This document shows, piece after piece, positions 15,856-23,443 of a DNA stretch of 64,000 nt. Positions within the stretch are counted from its first letter, which is position 1, and each line of letters begins with the position of its first letter. The stretch spans positions 1,116,001 to 1,180,000 of the forward strand of contig NZ_CP042429.1 of assembly GCF_007970465.1 (NCBI RefSeq). Direction: 5' to 3'. Under the pieces are notes generated by a model that was given only the letters and a program-made list of their open reading frames with translations, was not told the origin of the DNA and made no database searches. The position numbers and the translations under genes are program-made. Source of the DNA: Corynebacterium nuruki S6-4. GTDB lineage: Bacteria > Actinomycetota > Actinomycetes > Mycobacteriales > Mycobacteriaceae.

Positions 15856-16081
15856 AGACTTCGACCGGACATTCGACGAAGGTGGCGACGTCGTCGGCGA
15901 CCTCGATCTCAGCACAGCGCGGCGCCCCGGTGAGGAGCAGAAGCGGGTCAACGTCGATTTCCCCGTATGGATGGTCACCGCACTTGACGCGGAGGCACGT
16001 CATCTCGGGGTCACCCGACAGTCGATCATCAAGCTCTGGCTCGCCGAGCGCCTTGAGCAGCGCCGGCGCCCCGCGTCCTGA
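15842..16081 (+). CDS. brnA: BrnA-like antitoxin
   Basis: 79 residues from the ATG at 15842, overlapping the end of brnT. The N-terminus MKTSRDFDRTFDEGGDVVGDLDLSTARRPG matches the toxin-binding part of BrnA, and VNVDFPVWMVTALDAEARHLGVTRQSIIKLWLAERL is a ribbon-helix-helix DNA-binding domain ending in the KLWLAERL pattern. It neutralises BrnT and represses the operon. The reading frame is fully intact although the toxin partner is not, which would be expected if the toxin was lost first. A fragment of a closely similar gene lies at 22334. Confidence 0.85.
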   Translation: MKTSRDFDRTFDEGGDVVGDLDLSTARRPGEEQKRVNVDFPVWMVTALDAEARHLGVTRQSIIKLWLAERLEQRRRPAS

Positions 16082-16130
16082 CCCCGGTCCGTCAGGGACG
16101 TCGGGAAGCGACCGCGCGCAGGATCCGGAC

Positions 16131-16527
16131 TCAGCCGTCCTCCCCGTCGCGGGCGAGGAAGCTGCACACCCACGCCGCGAGATAAGGCGGCATCTCGTAC
16201 ATCGCGTAGTGCCCGGTGTTCGGGAAGACCTCGATCTCGAGATCCGGATAGGTGAGGCCGAAACTCGAACGGACCTCGTCCTCGGTCACGGCCAGATCCG
16301 TCGCACCGACGAACACCTTCACGGTTTCCGCGGACGCGAACAAGGCCCCGCTAATCCGGCGGCAACGGTGTGCCGGCCGAACCGACCGGTGAGATTCCCA
16401 CCACCGATTCGACGGGGCGCCGGGTGTCCGCCAGCACCCGCTGCATGAACACCCCACCCATGGAATGTCCGAGCAGTGAGACCCGCTGCTGGGGAAGGGC
16501 GTCCAGCACGGCACAGATGTCCGCCGA
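16131..16527 (-). pseudogene. Alpha/beta hydrolase remnant (5'-truncated, frameshifted)
   Basis: Two minus-strand frames together give part of an alpha/beta hydrolase. One frame (16527 down to 16351) reads ADICAVLDALPQQRVSLLGHSMGGVFMQRVLADT, with the nucleophile elbow GHSMGG. It then stops at PPD. The other frame continues with ALFASAETVKVFVGATDLAV and VFPNTGHYAMYEMP to the true C-terminus at 16131, including the acid (GATD) and His (TGHYAMYE) regions. The frame change falls near 16350-16360. The N-terminal part of the protein is missing: homology ends at about 16527, where a different gene fragment on the opposite strand begins. Not functional as it stands. Confidence 0.7.
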
Positions 16528-16940
16528 GATCCTCACGCTCTTCTTCGGCGACATGTTCATCAGGCTGATCCAGATGTCGATCGTGCTGTTGGTCATGGCG
16601 TCCGTCATCGCCGCGGTACTGGCCTGGGGTCTGGCCACCTTGTTCCGCCCCGGGGAGAGCATGGTCTTCAACGGGGAGATCGATCCGTCGCTGCAGGAGG
16701 AGGCGGAACAGACAGGAGAGTGGCAGGACACGATCCTCGACGTCATCTCCACCAATGCCGTCGAGGCGATGGCGAAGGCCGACATGCTGCCGATCATCGT
16801 CTTCTCGCTGCGGTTCGGCGTCGCACTGAACGGTCGTATCTGAGTGTCACCGCACTCGCTGAGCAGACCGTCATCGCGGTCACCACGACCAGCTCGGCGG
16901 TGACCTTCCTGGCCCAGCTTCTGACGAGCGGAAACCCGTT
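16520..16940 (+). pseudogene. Dicarboxylate/amino acid:cation symporter remnant (DAACS)
   Basis: A plus-strand frame from about 16520 to 16843 reads ILTLFFGDMFIRLIQMSIVLLVMASVIAAV, GLATLFRPGESM and ILDVISTNAVEAMAKADMLPIIVFSLRFGVAL. These match membrane helices 2-4 of GltP/DctA-type symporters, including the (I/L)PTNP(F/V).AMA..NMLQ.IVFA..FGIAL region. It then stops, and a second frame gives TVIAVTTTSSAVTFLAQLL, resembling the AFxTxSSxATLP hairpin found much later in the family. The first helix, most of the core and the C-terminus are missing, so this is an internally deleted relic fused end to end with the hydrolase relic. Confidence 0.65.
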
Positions 16941-17890
16941 CACTGCCCCAGCGGCCCCTCCCCCTCCTGCGCCAACAGGGTCAACAGGAGGTACCGGCGG
17001 TCGGCGTCACGGATGATCTTGTCCCGCGTCGATTCCCACCGGCTCAGGTCCTGTTCGGTGAACGCCCCGCGACGGGTCCGGAGCACCCGGGCGGACGCCG
17101 CCAGATGCCCGGCCAGTTCCCGGTAACGGTCCATGGTCTCCGGCGCCGCGTCAGACACCGGTCCCGGCGACTCGGACTCGCCGTCAACGAGCAGCCGGGC
17201 ATCGATCAGGTGCAGTTCCACACAGGTCGCCGGAGCGTGACCGGCGAACTCCTGCTCGACAAGGGACCTCAGCGCTCCCGCCTCCGGATCCCGGAGGGCT
17301 GCACTGCCGGCGACCTCCGACCATGCCCCGGCGCGGTTACCCCGGCCGAGCAGCAGTCGCGTCCGGAGTTCGGTAACGGCCGTGCCGCCGTCGGCGGGGA
17401 CAGCGTCGATACCACGGTCGTACCGGTCCATCCATGCCACGGCATCGCTGACGCCGAGCCGGGTGGTCGTGGTGCCGTCGAGGGTCAGCGCTGCCCCGGT
17501 GAGGATCCGGTCGAGCATCGCCCCTGCCTCGGTGGCTTGTCCAGTGGCGTCGAGCAGGAGCAGGGCGGTGACCAGCTCCGGGACCGGTGCGGTCACCAGT
17601 GCGTCGACGATGACGTTCGGGTCATCGGTCGCGTCGGCGATGAGCATCCGGAGGTCCCGGAGCCGCTGCGACTCACCGAGGACCTGCCGTCGCTGTTCCG
17701 GAGTGGTCACGGCTGCCTTCCGTTCCCGGATGTCCTGCGCCCAGGCGTCCAGTTCCGCGGACAGGGCAGCGTGGGCATCCGGGGTGAGGACGTCGGCGAA
17801 CTCCCGGGCCGCGGTGATCTGTCCGGTCCCGAGGGTGGAGCCCGTGCGGTGGCAGGTCACCAGCCAGTGCACCAGCGCCGCCCAGTCCAC
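16940..17890 (-). CDS. C-terminal part of the large SWIM protein, out of frame
   Basis: 316 residues if begun at the ATG at 17890. It is mostly helical, ending RYRELAGHLAASARVLRTRRGAFTEQDLSRWESTRDKI and DRRYLLLTLLAQEG, similar to C-terminal ends of bacterial SWIM zinc-finger proteins. The preceding gene ends in this region with an unrelated low-quality tail, and the two frames overlap by 34 bp (17857-17890). Just upstream of the ATG this frame already reads HLQPDTVDWAALVHWLV in a natural way. A single frameshift splitting one gene of about 1,420 codons is the simplest reading. Separate translation from 17890 cannot be excluded, but no ribosome site is visible. Confidence 0.6.
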   Translation of the reverse strand: MDWAALVHWLVTCHRTGSTLGTGQITAAREFADVLTPDAHAALSAELDAWAQDIRERKAAVTTPEQRRQVLGESQRLRDLRMLIADATDDPNVIVDALVTAPVPELVTALLLLDATGQATEAGAMLDRILTGAALTLDGTTTTRLGVSDAVAWMDRYDRGIDAVPADGGTAVTELRTRLLLGRGNRAGAWSEVAGSAALRDPEAGALRSLVEQEFAGHAPATCVELHLIDARLLVDGESESPGPVSDAAPETMDRYRELAGHLAASARVLRTRRGAFTEQDLSRWESTRDKIIRDADRRYLLLTLLAQEGEGPLGQ

Positions 17891-20800
17891 GGTGTCCGGC
17901 TGCAGGTGGCCGGGTACGTGTCCACGGCACGGACAGTCAGCCTGGTCAGATGGTGGCGGGACGCCGGGGCAGTCTGCCGCATCCAGGCGTCGAGCGCCTG
18001 GACCAGACGACGACTCTGCGCCGTCACCACTGCGGCCCGGCCGTGGTGGAGTGCGCCGCGGATGATCCGGTCCGCATCATCGAGGGCGTCGTCGAGTTCC
18101 GCCACCAGATCCCCCGTCGCGCCGGCCTTGTTGATCGGGCCGGCCGGCGGGGCGAACTCGCCGAGCAGGGTGACCACGGTGTCGACGGTCCGTTCCAGAC
18201 GAGCCGTCAGGAGCTCGTCATTCTCCTCCGCCACTGCGATATCGAGCGCCATGGACGTCGCGACCGGGGTGGCCCGTCGCCACCTCGCGGACAGGGTGCG
18301 CCGGGCGAATTCCTGCAGGATCTCGGGGGTGGCGTGTTCCAGGAACAGGGGAACGAGATCGTCGTTGTCGGACTCCCCGTATCCGCCGACCATGTCCTCC
18401 GGACCGGTTCCGGACAGGACCGCAGCGGTCGCCACCAGGTGCTTGCAGAAGTGTCCTGCGGCGAAATGCGGGCAGGTGCAGGTGGATCCGGACAGGGGTG
18501 CATAGAGGTCCACGCGCACGTCGTAGGCGCGGGTGCCCTGGACGATGGCCGTAACGGTGGACTCGTCGACGGTGGTCACGGTCACGGCGTCCGGCAGGCG
18601 GGACGCCCGGTCGACCACCCGCTCATCGGCGAGGGTGAGGATGTCCCCCATCCACCGGTCCGGGAGGGTGACCGGCACAGCAGGCGTCCCCGCACCGACG
18701 GGAGCGGTATCGCCGGGCGCCTCGACAGCGCCGGCGGTGGCGGCCACGGACAGTCGGACGTACCCGGTCAGCCAGGTCCCGACGGCCGGGCCGGGGGTGG
18801 TGGTACCGGGGATCGCGACGGTCAACGGGATCAGAGCATCGACGGTGGCCAGGTACCAGGGATCACCGGTGTCCGGATCCACGACCAGTGCGCAGGCGAG
18901 CACCTCCGCCCAGATCACGGAGTAGGGATCGACGTCGAGGGCGCGACCGGTGCCGTAGGCCTGCAGCAGTGACGGGGAGACGAGGGGCATCGGAACCCGT
19001 CCGGCGCGCCGCTCCGCATCCCGGGCGGCATCTGCCGTGGCGTGGACATGAAGGTCCACGCTGACGCCGGTGAGCCGGATTCCTTCACAGGTCACTGCAC
19101 CGTTGAGGTCGAGTCCGTTTCCCCGTTGCCCCACGGTAGGCAGGGGCCGCGGGTCTGCTGCCCGATCGAGATGCGCCGGGAAGGTCACCTCGGGTGCGGG
19201 ATCGTCGTCGCCGCGGTCGGAGCGGTCGTCGGTGTCGCGGACGGTGACCTGGATGATGTCACTGTGGAAACAGATCAGGTCCACGGTGCGCGGAGCGGCG
19301 TACCGGAACCAGGGAAGGTTCGGCCGGTACCCCGGGTCCTCCGGCCGGTCGGCGGGATCCGGTGGTGGGGTGACGTGCATGAGATCGGTGTAGCGGTGAC
19401 TGACGGTCTCCCAGTCGGGGATGGACCGGGCGTAGAAGGAGTCCGCCAGCTGGTGCGGTGAGTTGATGATCTCGCCGTGGGGTTCGGCGTCCTCACCGTC
19501 ATGGACCTCGACAGCCAGATACCCGGCACTGGGCCCGAACGGTGGCGTTTCCGCCATGACAGTGGCGAGCAGCAGCCGGTCCTCGCGGGGAAGACCGGTC
19601 CAGGCTTCCCCGTGCTGTGCGGCAAGTGATGCGTCCAGTTCGGCGGCTGCAGGGACCGTGCCGGCGTCCGCGCTTCCTCCGGCCGGATCTGTGATCCGCG
19701 CCGATGGCGGTACCGGGATGTCCGGTACCCCGGTGTCCCCGGTCAGTGCGGTGTACCACGCCATGACGTCGGGACGTTCCGGGGTCCAGCGGCCGCCCCC
19801 GTTGCCCGGTCCAGCGAGCTTTGCCAGGTCCACCCGCCAGTCCGTTCCGGCGGCGCAGTCGGTGTCCGGCACGGCGACCGCACCGAGCATCCGGAGATCG
19901 TCGAAGGACGCCAGGCCGCGGACCTCGATCAGCTCCGGACGCTCCCCGTAGCTGATCATTGTTCCGCCCGGACCGGAGAGCAGGTCACGGTAGCCGGCGG
20001 CGAATGCCCGCTGGAATTCGTCGAGGTAGCGGTCATCCCTGATCTCCACCGCGGTCGGCCGACGGATCCCGGCCAGCCGCGGGTGGTCCATACCGAGGAG
20101 TTGTGGGGTGGTCACATCGGGTGAGTTCCAGTCCGGAGCGAGAGCCCGGACATCCTGGGCGATCGCGGCGGCTGCACCGAGGACGTCGGCGACATCGGTG
20201 AGCGGGCCCGTCATCCTGCGCAGTTCGAGGACGGCGTCGAGTTCCCCGGCGAGGTGGACAAGCTGATCCTGCCACCCGTGACAGTCGTCGGGGAACAGTG
20301 ATCGCCCGGTCCCCAGCGAGGCGCACAGCCAGGTCGCACTGCGGACGATGCGGGGCAGCCAGTCGTCAGCACAGGCTCCGGGCATGTCCTGTGGGAAATC
20401 GTCATGAACCGTGCCATCGGGCGATTCGGTCCACCGGTCCGAGGGGGCGGCGGGATCCCAGGTGTCCCAGTATCCGGTGCCGACGTGCATCCGGAACGTT
20501 CCCCGGACGGTGTCGCCAGGGCGCAGATCGGGAGCTGCGTGCACGGGAACGGCGACGGTCACGGGAATCCCGCAGTATCCGGTCACCCGCCACCAGGGTT
20601 GTCCGGTGAGTTCGGTCGTGCGCAGTTCCACGGCGTCGCAACGCAGGGTTACGGCCGCCAGGGCACTGCGCTGGCCGAAGGGGACCGGACGACCGTGGAT
20701 ACCCCGTTGGCCACACGGCCGCATGGCCGGGATCCGGGCATCCGTGGGTTCCATGCGGAGGTTTCTGAGCGGCATTCCGGTATCCGTCCAGGTGGCGGAT

Positions 20801-21207
20801 ACCTGCAGGTCACTGACGAGACGCCCGGTGAACGGCGTGCCGTCGTCCCCGCAGAAGTTCCAGCCCTCGGACGTCTCCGCCGTAAATGCGACGGCGTGGG
20901 TACTGTACAGGCCGGTTTCCGGGCCGATGACCGGACGGACAGCAACCTGGTGAGGCCCGATCTGGTCGACCGTGGCAGTGACGACAGTGGTCACCCCGGT
21001 CAGCTCACAACAGTAGAACCAGTCAGGACACATGGTGAGCGTGAGCATCGCCCCGGCCGGGTCGGTGTACGTGGCGATGTATCCCCCGTACCTACCCGAC
21101 CACTCCTCCAGACCGACCTGGTCAGGGCTAGTGTTCATGAGGTCCCACGGCTCATCCGTGGTGAGGAACGCCAGTCCCAGAGAAGCACCGTCATAGTCAC
21201 TGATCAT
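17857..21207 (-). CDS. Large SWIM zinc-finger protein (probably frameshifted at its 3' end)
   Basis: 1,116 residues from the ATG at 21207; the open frame continues to 21300 but a TACCGT -10-like box 7 nt upstream supports 21207 as a leaderless start. The SWIM signature is complete about 140-200 residues before the end: STCTCPHFAAGHFCKHLVATAAVL (C-x-C, then C-x-H), preceded by the strand YDVRVDLYAPLSG. The 850 residues before it contain no motif I recognise and no helicase or nuclease signature, with many Trp, Asp and Pro residues. After TRLTVRAVDTYPA the frame runs into about 17 unnatural residues and stops, while an adjacent frame continues plausibly to 16940. Nucleic-acid binding is likely; the role is unknown. 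Confidence 0.65.
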   Translation of the reverse strand: MISDYDGASLGLAFLTTDEPWDLMNTSPDQVGLEEWSGRYGGYIATYTDPAGAMLTLTMCPDWFYCCELTGVTTVVTATVDQIGPHQVAVRPVIGPETGLYSTHAVAFTAETSEGWNFCGDDGTPFTGRLVSDLQVSATWTDTGMPLRNLRMEPTDARIPAMRPCGQRGIHGRPVPFGQRSALAAVTLRCDAVELRTTELTGQPWWRVTGYCGIPVTVAVPVHAAPDLRPGDTVRGTFRMHVGTGYWDTWDPAAPSDRWTESPDGTVHDDFPQDMPGACADDWLPRIVRSATWLCASLGTGRSLFPDDCHGWQDQLVHLAGELDAVLELRRMTGPLTDVADVLGAAAAIAQDVRALAPDWNSPDVTTPQLLGMDHPRLAGIRRPTAVEIRDDRYLDEFQRAFAAGYRDLLSGPGGTMISYGERPELIEVRGLASFDDLRMLGAVAVPDTDCAAGTDWRVDLAKLAGPGNGGGRWTPERPDVMAWYTALTGDTGVPDIPVPPSARITDPAGGSADAGTVPAAAELDASLAAQHGEAWTGLPREDRLLLATVMAETPPFGPSAGYLAVEVHDGEDAEPHGEIINSPHQLADSFYARSIPDWETVSHRYTDLMHVTPPPDPADRPEDPGYRPNLPWFRYAAPRTVDLICFHSDIIQVTVRDTDDRSDRGDDDPAPEVTFPAHLDRAADPRPLPTVGQRGNGLDLNGAVTCEGIRLTGVSVDLHVHATADAARDAERRAGRVPMPLVSPSLLQAYGTGRALDVDPYSVIWAEVLACALVVDPDTGDPWYLATVDALIPLTVAIPGTTTPGPAVGTWLTGYVRLSVAATAGAVEAPGDTAPVGAGTPAVPVTLPDRWMGDILTLADERVVDRASRLPDAVTVTTVDESTVTAIVQGTRAYDVRVDLYAPLSGSTCTCPHFAAGHFCKHLVATAAVLSGTGPEDMVGGYGESDNDDLVPLFLEHATPEILQEFARRTLSARWRRATPVATSMALDIAVAEENDELLTARLERTVDTVVTLLGEFAPPAGPINKAGATGDLVAELDDALDDADRIIRGALHHGRAAVVTAQSRRLVQALDAWMRQTAPASRHHLTRLTVRAVDTYPATCSRTPWTGRRWCTGW

Positions 21208-21214
21208 GACAGCG

Positions 21215-21220
21215 ACGGTA
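21215..21220 (-). promoter_or_regulatory. -10 box TACCGT before the large SWIM gene
   Basis: On the minus strand TACCGT ends 7 nt before the ATG at 21207 with no Shine-Dalgarno, supporting a leaderless start there. Confidence 0.35.
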
Positions 21221-21451
21221 GCCGAGAGGTGGGACGGCACAGTCGCCCGTCCGGCGGTGTGTTCGACCCGTCGCTGACAACCGGGACGGCTCACGACCAC
21301 GCGCCCGACGAACGACGATGCACGTTCTCAGTTCCCCGACGTCGTGACTTTCCCCGGCCTCTACCGGCAAGGCGGCAACCTGCCCCCCGGGGATCCCCCA
21401 CCATGTATCTCCCCTCCGGCGATCGCACCCCACATAACTTTTGTACATGAT

Positions 21452-21466
21452 ACTGTCTGGAACAGT
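21452..21466. promoter_or_regulatory. ACTGT-N5-ACAGT inverted repeat in an AT-rich patch
   Basis: A small perfect inverted repeat follows ATAACTTTTGTACATGAT, the most AT-rich run between the divergent SWIM gene and the gene starting at 21509. It is a plausible operator next to the promoter of the latter. Confidence 0.3.
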
Positions 21467-21508
21467 GACGCAGCGAGGGGTTGCGACACACATACACAGG
21501 GGGAAATC

Positions 21509-22294
21509 ATGGTTGAAAGACTCATGCCGGACTTCGGTCTGGATGCACTGCCGTTGGCCATCACCGCGCCAGGCCGCCGGTGGCCGGGCCCGGGACCGGG
21601 CGAAATGGTCCCCAGCGGGCTCGTCCCCGGTGCACCGCCGCACATCCGCGGCCTGACCAGCTTCTGCTACAGCCTCCCGATGGTCCCGGGGGATGCGGTG
21701 GAAACGGTCCCACTCGATTCAGAGGAGGGACGCAGCCAGGCAGAGTACGCCCTGACCTGGATGACGGCGGGGATGCCGGGGCAGGACCGGGCGGAGAGAA
21801 AAGCGGAGGAAAACCGGATGACGCGCCGGAGGAAGAAGGCGAAGACCTCCAGGCGGCGTCAGCAGGGGTGGGACGACTTCATCGACGTGAACGTGTATGA
21901 ACCGGTGGTCCTCACCCACGTCCGGGCACTGATCCCCGGCGTCCTGGTGATCATCGAAGGGTGCGCCGAGCAGAGCCGGCGGGAGATCGCCGGCCCCGGG
22001 ATCAGCGGCAATCTCGTTCCCTACGGGTTCGCGCCAGACCGCGAGGACGGGATCGTCGAGGAATGGTGGGTGGATGTGGAGTCCGTGCTGGCAGCCGCCG
22101 GCTGTGACTTCCTCGAAACCGACGGTGACCGCCTCTTCGCGTTCTGGGGTTGGCGGGACTGCCGGGACGTGGCGCAGGACGCCTGTCTCGCCGCCGGATT
22201 GCCGGCGGAGAAGGCCCGGATCCTCGACCGCGACGACCGGGCACAGGAGATCGGCGAATACCTGGAGATGGACCTGATCGAGCGAGCGATGTGA
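21509..22294 (+). CDS. Hypothetical protein with a basic central linker
   Basis: 261 residues from the ATG at 21509, preceded by CAGGGGGAAATC as ribosome site. The N-terminal 100 residues are Pro/Gly-rich, followed by a strongly basic linker (RMTRRRKKAKTSRRRQQG, about residues 107-124) that could bind nucleic acid. The C-terminal domain is acidic alpha/beta (VVLTHVRALIPGVLVIIEGC; VDVESVLAAAGCDFLETDGDRLFAFWGWRDC). I recognise no family and see no membrane segment. A degraded BrnA copy follows 39 bp downstream. Confidence 0.6.
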   Translation: MVERLMPDFGLDALPLAITAPGRRWPGPGPGEMVPSGLVPGAPPHIRGLTSFCYSLPMVPGDAVETVPLDSEEGRSQAEYALTWMTAGMPGQDRAERKAEENRMTRRRKKAKTSRRRQQGWDDFIDVNVYEPVVLTHVRALIPGVLVIIEGCAEQSRREIAGPGISGNLVPYGFAPDREDGIVEEWWVDVESVLAAAGCDFLETDGDRLFAFWGWRDCRDVAQDACLAAGLPAEKARILDRDDRAQEIGEYLEMDLIERAM

Positions 22295-22333
22295 GGGTGG
22301 TTTCCGGGCCGGTACTGACGTAGGCTCCAGGCC

Positions 22334-22432
22334 ATGAAAACTGCTGAGGAGTTCGATCTGGCCTTCGACCGGGACGAGGACATCGTCGACGACCTCGATC
22401 TCAGCACGGCTCGTCGCCCCGGTGACGAGTAG
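22334..22432 (+). pseudogene. Truncated brnA-like antitoxin remnant
   Basis: The frame reads MKTAEEFDLAFDRDEDIVDDLDLSTARRPGDE and then TAG. It matches the first 32 residues of the intact BrnA at 15842, including the block DLDLSTARRPG. The stop falls exactly where intact BrnA has Gln (GEEQKRVNVDF), so CAG became TAG. The next codons still read KSADVVF, aligning with KRVNVDF, before the similarity fades. The ribbon-helix-helix domain is gone and no brnT precedes it. A TAGGCT box ends 7 nt before the ATG. It is probably a dead duplicate. Confidence 0.7.
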
Positions 22433-22499
22433 AAGAGTGCCGACGTCGTCTTCGCCGGGGAAGGAAGCGCCGCCACCGGGGTACCCGGCATTGGTTCCG

Positions 22500-23429
22500 T
22501 CAGTCCCGGTACGCCAACCCTGCGACGACGAGGTCCTCCCAGCCCATGCCGGTGGTCTTGTACAGGGCAGGTCCCGCCGAGACCACCGGGCCGTCCACCA
22601 CCAGCGACCGCAGTGTCTTCAACTCAGAGACTGCCATAGTCCCCTCCCCGATCGCCATGACCACGTCACCGGCCTCGCGCAGCGCGGTGTCCACGTCCTC
22701 GACGTAGACCGTGCTGCGACCGACGAGACCCGCGTCCAACTCCCGGACGTCCGGCTCATGCGACCCCATCGCGACGACGACCGCATCGTCCCGGACCAGT
22801 AAACCGTCGAACAGCGGTTCACTGGCGCTTGTGCAGCACTGCACCAGGTCCGCGGCCGGCACAGCCTCCGTCGCATCCAGTGAGGCGTGGGCGTCGTACC
22901 CGTCCGTGACCAGCCGCTCCGCCAACGCCGCGGCTTTTTCGAGAGTCCGGCCGATCACGTCGATGCGTCCGACCTCCCGCACCGCGGCGATCGCCGCGAT
23001 GTGGTTGTAGGCCTGCGGCCCAGTGCCGAACAGCGCGACCCGCAGCGGCCGGTCACTGCGCGCCAGATACTTCACCCCCAGTGCTGACAGTGCAGGGGTC
23101 CGGATCTCGGTGAGCGCCGCCCCGTCCAGCACCGCCAGTGGCGCGAGGGTCGTTGCGGACATCAGCAGGTAGGCGCCCTGGATCTTCGGCAGCCCCACTG
23201 CCGGATTGTCCGGGGCGACCGAGGCGATCTTCACGCCCACGACATCACCGGCTTCGGCGGGCATGAGCAGCAGCGAGCCCCGTGACAGCGGCAGGTTCGC
23301 CCGAGCCAGGGATCCGGCCGGATCGAAGCCGTCCTGCAGCGCAGCGTCGAGCCCCGCGACGGCGTCCGCCATGGACACCCGCTCCCGGACCTGGTCGGCG
23401 GTGATGAAGGGCAGTGCGGAATCGGTCAT
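22500..23429 (-). CDS. Ornithine cyclodeaminase / mu-crystallin family protein
   Basis: 309 residues from the ATG at 23429. Family features: an N-terminal dimerisation half with SRGSLLLMPAE and GVKIASVAPDNPAVGLPKIQGAYLL, then the Rossmann motif VALFGTGPQAYNHIAAI (about residue 120) and CCTSASEPLFDG. Members act as ornithine cyclodeaminase or, more often outside arginine pathways, as NAD(P)H-dependent reductases of cyclic ketimines such as pyrroline-2-carboxylate or piperideine-2-carboxylate. With a D-amino-acid dehydrogenase 14 nt upstream in the same operon, ketimine reduction is the more likely role: D-proline or D-lysine derivatives would be oxidised and the imine reduced to the L form. 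This assignment is inference. Confidence 0.85.
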   Translation of the reverse strand: MTDSALPFITADQVRERVSMADAVAGLDAALQDGFDPAGSLARANLPLSRGSLLLMPAEAGDVVGVKIASVAPDNPAVGLPKIQGAYLLMSATTLAPLAVLDGAALTEIRTPALSALGVKYLARSDRPLRVALFGTGPQAYNHIAAIAAVREVGRIDVIGRTLEKAAALAERLVTDGYDAHASLDATEAVPAADLVQCCTSASEPLFDGLLVRDDAVVVAMGSHEPDVRELDAGLVGRSTVYVEDVDTALREAGDVVMAIGEGTMAVSELKTLRSLVVDGPVVSAGPALYKTTGMGWEDLVVAGLAYRD

Positions 23430-23443
23430 CGTATCGCTCCTGG

